Assembly: GCA_040752395.1 (NCBI GenBank)
Contig: JBFMHD010000029.1
Location: 1-17,486, forward strand
Origin: JBFMHD01 sp040752395 [NCBI: Candidatus Hydrogenedentota bacterium]
GTDB lineage: Bacteria; JBFMHD01
Direction of reading: 5' to 3'
Length of the DNA: 17,486 bases
Part shown: positions 14,617 to 17,486 of the stretch, in pieces
Layout of the letters: every line of letters begins with the position of its first letter
Numbering within the stretch: the stretch's first letter is position 1
Position numbers and translations under genes: made by a program
Notes under the pieces: generated by a model
What the model saw: the letters and a program-made list of their open reading frames with translations, nothing else
Told to the model about the DNA's origin: nothing
Database searches by the model: none

Positions 14617-14677
14617 CCAGTTAGAAGTAAATCGCTGAAACCGACTGCCACACTTTTGGTGTAGACTTCTAACGGGG
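14617..14677. repeat. Palindromic element with GTTAGAAGT arms
   Basis: Immediately after the epimerase stop, GTTAGAAGT (14620-14628) and ACTTCTAAC (14665-14673) form perfect arms that extend outward through an A/G mismatch to CCC/GGG. About 36 bases separate them. The outer arm sequence (CCC-GTTAGA) recurs at 15866-15892, so this seems to be one member of a small dispersed palindrome family. Confidence 0.7.
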
Positions 14678-14690
14678 TAAAAAGATTTAT

Positions 14691-15692
14691 ATGAAAAACC
14701 AAATACCTGTAACAAAACCTTATTTGGGTGAAGAAGAAATTTCTCTTCTTAGAAAAATTATAAAATCTGGGTGGGTTACACAAGGACCTTATGTAGAAAA
14801 ATTTGAACAAAAAATTTGTGAATATACAGGTGCAAAATATGCAGTTGCTTTAAATTCTTGCACTGCAGGTTTACACATAGCATTAAAAATTTTAGGGATA
14901 GGTCCCGGCGACGAAGTAATTGTGCCATCTTTCTCATTTATTGCGACAGCAAATTCAGTAATTCACTCAGAAGCAATTCCGGTTTTTGCCGATATAGATG
15001 AAAATACTTATAATATTGATCCAAAAGATATAGAGAAGAAAATTACAAAAAAAACAAAAGCAATAATTCCAGTGCATCAAATAGGTTTACCATGTCAAAT
15101 GGATGAAATAAAAAAAATCGCTAAAAAATATAAATTAGAAATAGTAGAAGATGCGGCTTGTGCCTTAGGTTCAGAATATAAAGGTAAAAAAATAGGAAAT
15201 ATTTCAGAAATTACGGTATTTTCTTTTCATCCAAGAAAACTCATAACGACCGGGGAAGGTGGAGTGATTACAACAAACAATCATAGGATTGCTGAAAAAG
15301 CAAGGATGTATAGATTTCATGGTCAATCAATTTCCGCATTCTAAAGACATAAATCAAAAAAGATAATTTTTGAGAATTACCCTATAGTAGGATATAATTA
15401 TAAAATGACAGATATTCAAGCTTCTATAGGATTAAAACAGATGGAAAAATTAGATTTTATTTTAAAGAGGAGGAAAGAACTCGCTTTAAGATACAATGCA
15501 GTATTTGGTAAAAGTGAATTTTTTAAGATTCCTTATGTGCCTTCAAATTGTTCCTATAATTATCAATCATATATTTTAAAATTAACAAACAAAGTAAAAA
15601 AATCTCGTGATAGGATAATGCAAGAACTTTCAAATTTTGCTCCGCAAAACTTCACAAATACCAAAACCGTTAAGCGACATTTTGCCTGGTAA
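14691..15692 (+). pseudogene. DegT/DnrJ/EryC1 aminotransferase, broken
   Basis: Residues 1-217 are a normal sugar aminotransferase start (SGWVTQGPYVEKFE, NSCTAGLHIAL, VEDAACALGS, FHPRK with PLP-binding Lys183, TGEGG). A TAA at 15342-15344 interrupts it, yet the same frame goes straight on with RHKSKKIIFENYPIVGYNYKMTD and IQASIGLKQMEKL, exactly the next conserved region. So this is a point nonsense change, not a frameshift. Homology then fades after RDRIMQEL (about 15630); the last codons read into unrelated sequence, and the C-terminal substrate domain is lost. Such enzymes transfer an amino group to a nucleotide keto-sugar, fitting the epimerase upstream. The 217-residue fragment is unlikely to work alone. 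Confidence 0.88.
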
Positions 15693-15735
15693 TATAGTAC
15701 CTTACAAATAAAATCTTGACGTTTTCAGCAAAAAT

Positions 15736-15817
15736 ATTTTACCACAAAAGCACAGAATTACTGAAACACGGAATGTTTTTCTGTGTTTCCATATTTCAGT
15801 TTTTTCTATGGTAAAAT
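15736..15817. repeat. 82-bp nested palindromic element
   Basis: ATTTTACCA (15736-15744) and TGGTAAAAT (15809-15817) are perfect outer arms. Inside are ACTGAAA (15760-15766) with TTTCAGT (15794-15800), and GAAACAC (15763-15769) with GTGTTTC (15783-15789). The whole could fold into one long interrupted hairpin. ACCACA...CACAGA-type palindromes like this are frequent dispersed elements in environmental bacteria. No transposase is present. Confidence 0.75.
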
Positions 15818-15844
15818 TTATTTTCCGATTTATTCGGGTTAGAA

Positions 15845-16145
15845 TTGAAAGTCAAAAAGATTCACCCCGTTAGATGTTCACTATCTAACGGGAGAAAGGT
15901 AAGAAACAACGGAAGGAAATACTTATTCATACTCGGTGAAAAAGACGGGAAAGAAATAGCCATCGTATGGAGAGGATATGAGGATAACTGGACTGAGGAG
16001 GATTTAAGAAAGGATAAGGAATTATACTGCTCCCCTGATTAGAATGGTCAGGTCAAAATGTGCCGAAAATTTACTAAAAAATGTCTCGACAAACGGGGAG
16101 CACTACAAACCTGAATTAGTATCAGTGGTTGAAGGGGTTGGCTAA
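15845..16145 (+). pseudogene. Fragments of an unrecognised gene in two frames
   Basis: A frame from TTG 15845 to the stop at 16040-16042 reads GRKYLFILGEKDGKEIAIVWRGYEDNWTEEDL in its middle, which looks like a genuine folded protein. From 16041 a different frame reads RMVRSKCAENLLKNVSTNGE to a stop at 16143-16145. The two together look like one C-terminal region split by a frameshift. The family is not identified; a faint likeness to the tails of DNA methyltransferases is too weak to name it. A perfect CCCGTTAGAT/ATCTAACGGG palindrome lies inside the first frame. Confidence 0.35.
15866..15892. repeat. Perfect 10-bp palindrome CCCGTTAGAT/ATCTAACGGG
   Basis: Two 10-base arms flank a 7-base loop. 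The CCCGTTAGA core matches the arms of the element at 14617-14677. It interrupts a decayed coding frame, suggesting an insertion. Confidence 0.8.
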
Positions 16146-16212
16146 TGGGCCGAAAAGAGTATTTGTTTAGATTTTGTTATTATTTTTTAACAACTGCTAT
16201 AGACTTCTTAAT

Positions 16213-16340
16213 TTTCTAATTGTTTTTATAAACTTTTTGAGTTCAAGGCTGCCTTGAACTCTTTTTTAATTTCATCTTGACCTTTTCCGCTGTTTTCTCT
16301 ATTCTTCGCTTAACTATGTCAAATCAAATTTCCTATGAAT
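16213..16340 (+). repeat. 128-bp perfect direct repeat, copy 2
   Basis: Identical to 13216-13343. In this copy the sequence after the repeat differs, and the frame from the internal ATG stops one codon beyond MSNQISYE. It carries the same 10-bp-stem terminator (16239-16267), which here shields the cassette region from upstream transcription. Confidence 0.95.
16239..16267 (+). terminator. Rho-independent terminator in repeat copy 2
   Basis: This is the same perfect GAGTTCAAGG/CCTTGAACTC stem with CTG loop and T6 tract as at 13242-13270. Confidence 0.85.
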
Positions 16341-16466
16341 AGATTTTGGAAAGAAATGATAACAAAAGGTTACAATTTGGAGTTTCATATAGAGTCGTGC
16401 ATAAACGAAGTAGTTCGCAAAAAATACCAATTTGGGAGCATAAACGACGTAGCTCGTCTATTTTAA

Positions 16467-16476
16467 GTTAGCCGAC
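16467..16476 (+). other. 5' core site of an integron-type cassette
   Basis: GTTAGCCGAC is the exact reverse complement of GTCGGCTAAC at 17277-17286, the start of the downstream attC. In an integrated cassette the first bases come from the cassette's own attC right core, so this match defines the left edge, with the crossover between G16467 and T16468. It departs from GTTRRRY at one position, and the partner carries the compensating base. Confidence 0.7.
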
Positions 16477-17360
16477 ATGCTAATAATTTATCAGGAAAGG
16501 AGGGATTAGTGATGAATGAAATCACGAAAAGAGTTGTTATTGCATTTGTTCTTGTTTTGTTTTTTTCATTTCCTGCTTGGGCAGGAGATCAACCAGAACT
16601 TCGCCTCATCACAGTTACTGGAGATGCTGAAGTCAGGATTGTTCCAGATGAAGTTATCCTTACCCTTGGCGTGGAAACATGGAACAAAGATCTTGGTGTA
16701 GCGAAAAGTCAAAATGATGAATGTGTTAAGAAAGTGCAAGCAGTTGCCAAAAAGTATAAGATTGAGCCAAAACATATCCAGACCGACTACATCAGCATTG
16801 AGCCAAGATATGAGGATCATTGGGAACATCGAAAATTTGTTGGTTACTTTGTCCGTGAGACGATCGTCTTTACACTCAGGGATACTTCTAAATTTGAGGA
16901 TCTTCTTAGTAGTGCACTTGAGGCCGGTGCAAATTATGTTCATGGGGTACAATTTCGCACTACAGAACTCCGTAAGTATAGGGATCAAGCACGTGCTCTT
17001 GCAATCAAGGCAGCTCAGGAGAAGGCCAACGATTTAGCCAAAGAATTGGGACAAAAAGTTGGTAAGCCTCATACGATTCAAGAAGATCGAGCTGGATGGT
17101 GGTCTTGGTATAATGCTTGGTGGGGTTCTCGCTGGAGCGTCGGAATGGCTCAAAATGTGATTCAAAACGTTGCCGGAGGACCTTCGGAAACTGAGAGTAG
17201 CATTGCTGTTGGACAGATTAATATCAACGCAAGGGTCACAGTAAGTTTTGAACTTGAATAGTTATATAATCAGCACGTCGGCTAACACAGAGTTTGTGGC
17301 TCAAGTGCTTTCGCACTTTCGCCCAAATAACCTTCGGGCACTTCACAAACTCTGAAAACG
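16468..17360 (+). mobile_element. Integron-type gene cassette (893 bp)
   Basis: The unit runs from TTAGCC after the left core to the G of the next GTTAGGC. It contains one gene in + orientation with a good ribosome binding site and ends in an attC site, the standard cassette layout. Base use looks more balanced than in the AT-rich segment to the left, which suggests a separate origin. No integrase gene is in the window. Confidence 0.75.
16512..17261 (+). CDS. SIMPL-domain (DUF541) periplasmic protein
   Basis: A signal peptide (residues 1-24, with a basic start, a hydrophobic core VVIAFVLVLFFSF and AWA before Gly) leads into a SIMPL/DUF541 domain. The domain includes ITVTGDAEVRIVPDEVILTLGVE, KYKIEPKHIQTDYISIEPRY, FVRETIVFTLRD and ARALAIKAAQEKANDLAKELGQKVGKP, ending in a beta strand INARVTVSFELE. 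This family includes the Brucella BP26 outer periplasmic antigen, which forms ring-like oligomers, and proteins linked to stress tolerance. The function of most members is unknown. A Trp-rich, Ser/Gly-rich stretch near residues 195-212 is a likely loop. The ATG at 16512 follows GGAGG at 16499-16503; a GTG at 16509 is possible. The gene is the payload of an integron-type cassette. Confidence 0.9.
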   Translation: MNEITKRVVIAFVLVLFFSFPAWAGDQPELRLITVTGDAEVRIVPDEVILTLGVETWNKDLGVAKSQNDECVKKVQAVAKKYKIEPKHIQTDYISIEPRYEDHWEHRKFVGYFVRETIVFTLRDTSKFEDLLSSALEAGANYVHGVQFRTTELRKYRDQARALAIKAAQEKANDLAKELGQKVGKPHTIQEDRAGWWSWYNAWWGSRWSVGMAQNVIQNVAGGPSETESSIAVGQININARVTVSFELE

Positions 17361-17366
17361 TTAGGC
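17277..17366 (+). mobile_element. attC recombination site
   Basis: GTCGGCTAAC (17277-17286) is followed one base later by CAGAGTTTGTG (17288-17298), whose exact complement CACAAACTCTG lies at 17344-17354. The right core GTTAGGC (17360-17366) fits GTTRRRY. The middle holds two more small hairpins (AAGTGC/GCACTT and GCCC/GGGC). Paired outer cores, long inner arms and a variable folded centre are the hallmarks of integron attC sites. The left core GGCTAAC has one base off the RYYYAAC consensus, matching its own cassette start at 16467. Confidence 0.82.
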
Positions 17367-17400
17367 GAAATTGGGCCTTAAATAAAAAGGAGAATAAGCT

Positions 17401-17486
17401 ATGAAATTTATTGTAACAATTGATCGGGATGAGGATGGCATGTTCGTAATAGAATGTTCTTCTATCCCTGGATGTGTAAGTCAAGG
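17401..17486 (+). CDS. HicB-like antitoxin, 5' part only
   Basis: The 28 codons visible before the window ends read MKFIVTIDRDEDGMFVIECS then SIPGCVSQ, the typical first strand and SIPGCVSQG turn of the HicB/UPF0150 fold. HicB proteins neutralise the HicA mRNA interferase and often bind their own promoter; stand-alone relatives exist. AAGGAG lies about seven bases upstream. The gene begins 40 bases after the attC right core, so it opens the next cassette; toxin-antitoxin genes are common passengers in cassette arrays. Whether hicA follows cannot be seen. Confidence 0.8.
   Translation, partial: MKFIVTIDRDEDGMFVIECSSIPGCVSQ

Larger units (their letters stand above)
16146..16466. other. Gene-free stretch holding repeat copy 2 and twin 19-base repeats
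   Basis: No coding region is supported. The stretch contains the second 128-bp repeat (16213-16340). It also holds two near-identical 19-base units, GCATAAACGAMGTAGYTCG, at 16399-16417 and 16438-16456, each with a small CGA...TCG hairpin. It ends at the first cassette core site. Confidence 0.6.

Noticed and set aside
16566-16988. Minus-strand 140-codon frame antisense to the SIMPL gene
   Set aside because: The + strand protein has a signal peptide, a ribosome binding site and full family motifs; the antisense frame has none.

Overview
The window is AT-rich bacterial DNA from an organism I cannot place with certainty. Signal peptides, a periplasmic-type SIMPL protein and a heptosyltransferase-like (GT9) enzyme fit a two-membrane bacterium. 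Period-7 tandem repeats between genes and a GT9 enzyme with an N-terminal cysteine cluster recall uncultivated candidate-phylum bacteria such as Omnitrophota, but that placement is only an impression. No rRNA, tRNA or CRISPR array was seen.

Bases 1-7280 hold mostly same-strand genes for modification and envelope work. They are a macro-domain ADP-ribose deacetylase, a small opposite-strand membrane protein, a stand-alone primase-like (AEP) protein, an alkaline-phosphatase-superfamily enzyme with Thr where sulfatases have Cys, a SAM methyltransferase, a GT9 glycosyltransferase, and a translationally coupled pair of membrane metalloproteins (YdjM-like and HEAGH/M50-like). Bases 7255-9430 hold a MoaD-MoaE fusion (minus strand) diverging from a vapBC toxin-antitoxin operon across a compact shared promoter, then a PHP phosphoesterase.

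Bases 9525-12757 (minus strand) carry the most unusual pair. These are two exported proteins, each with two phospholipase D (HKD) domains and one ComEA-like helix-hairpin-helix domain in different orders. Their genes overlap as TAATG and are driven by a near-consensus promoter that appears to give a leaderless mRNA. They look like an envelope DNA-processing system.

Bases 12800-16500 are a genomic scrapyard. They hold decayed ORF tails, an AbiEii-type nucleotidyltransferase remnant, an intact sugar epimerase, a DegT aminotransferase broken by an in-frame stop and a lost C terminus, and several palindromic elements. A perfect 128-bp direct repeat, 2,997 bp apart and containing a strong terminator, brackets most of this.

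Bases 16468-17486 look like an integron cassette array without a visible integrase. One 893-bp cassette carries a SIMPL-domain gene and ends in a recognisable attC site. It is followed by the start of a second cassette encoding a HicB-like antitoxin cut by the window edge.
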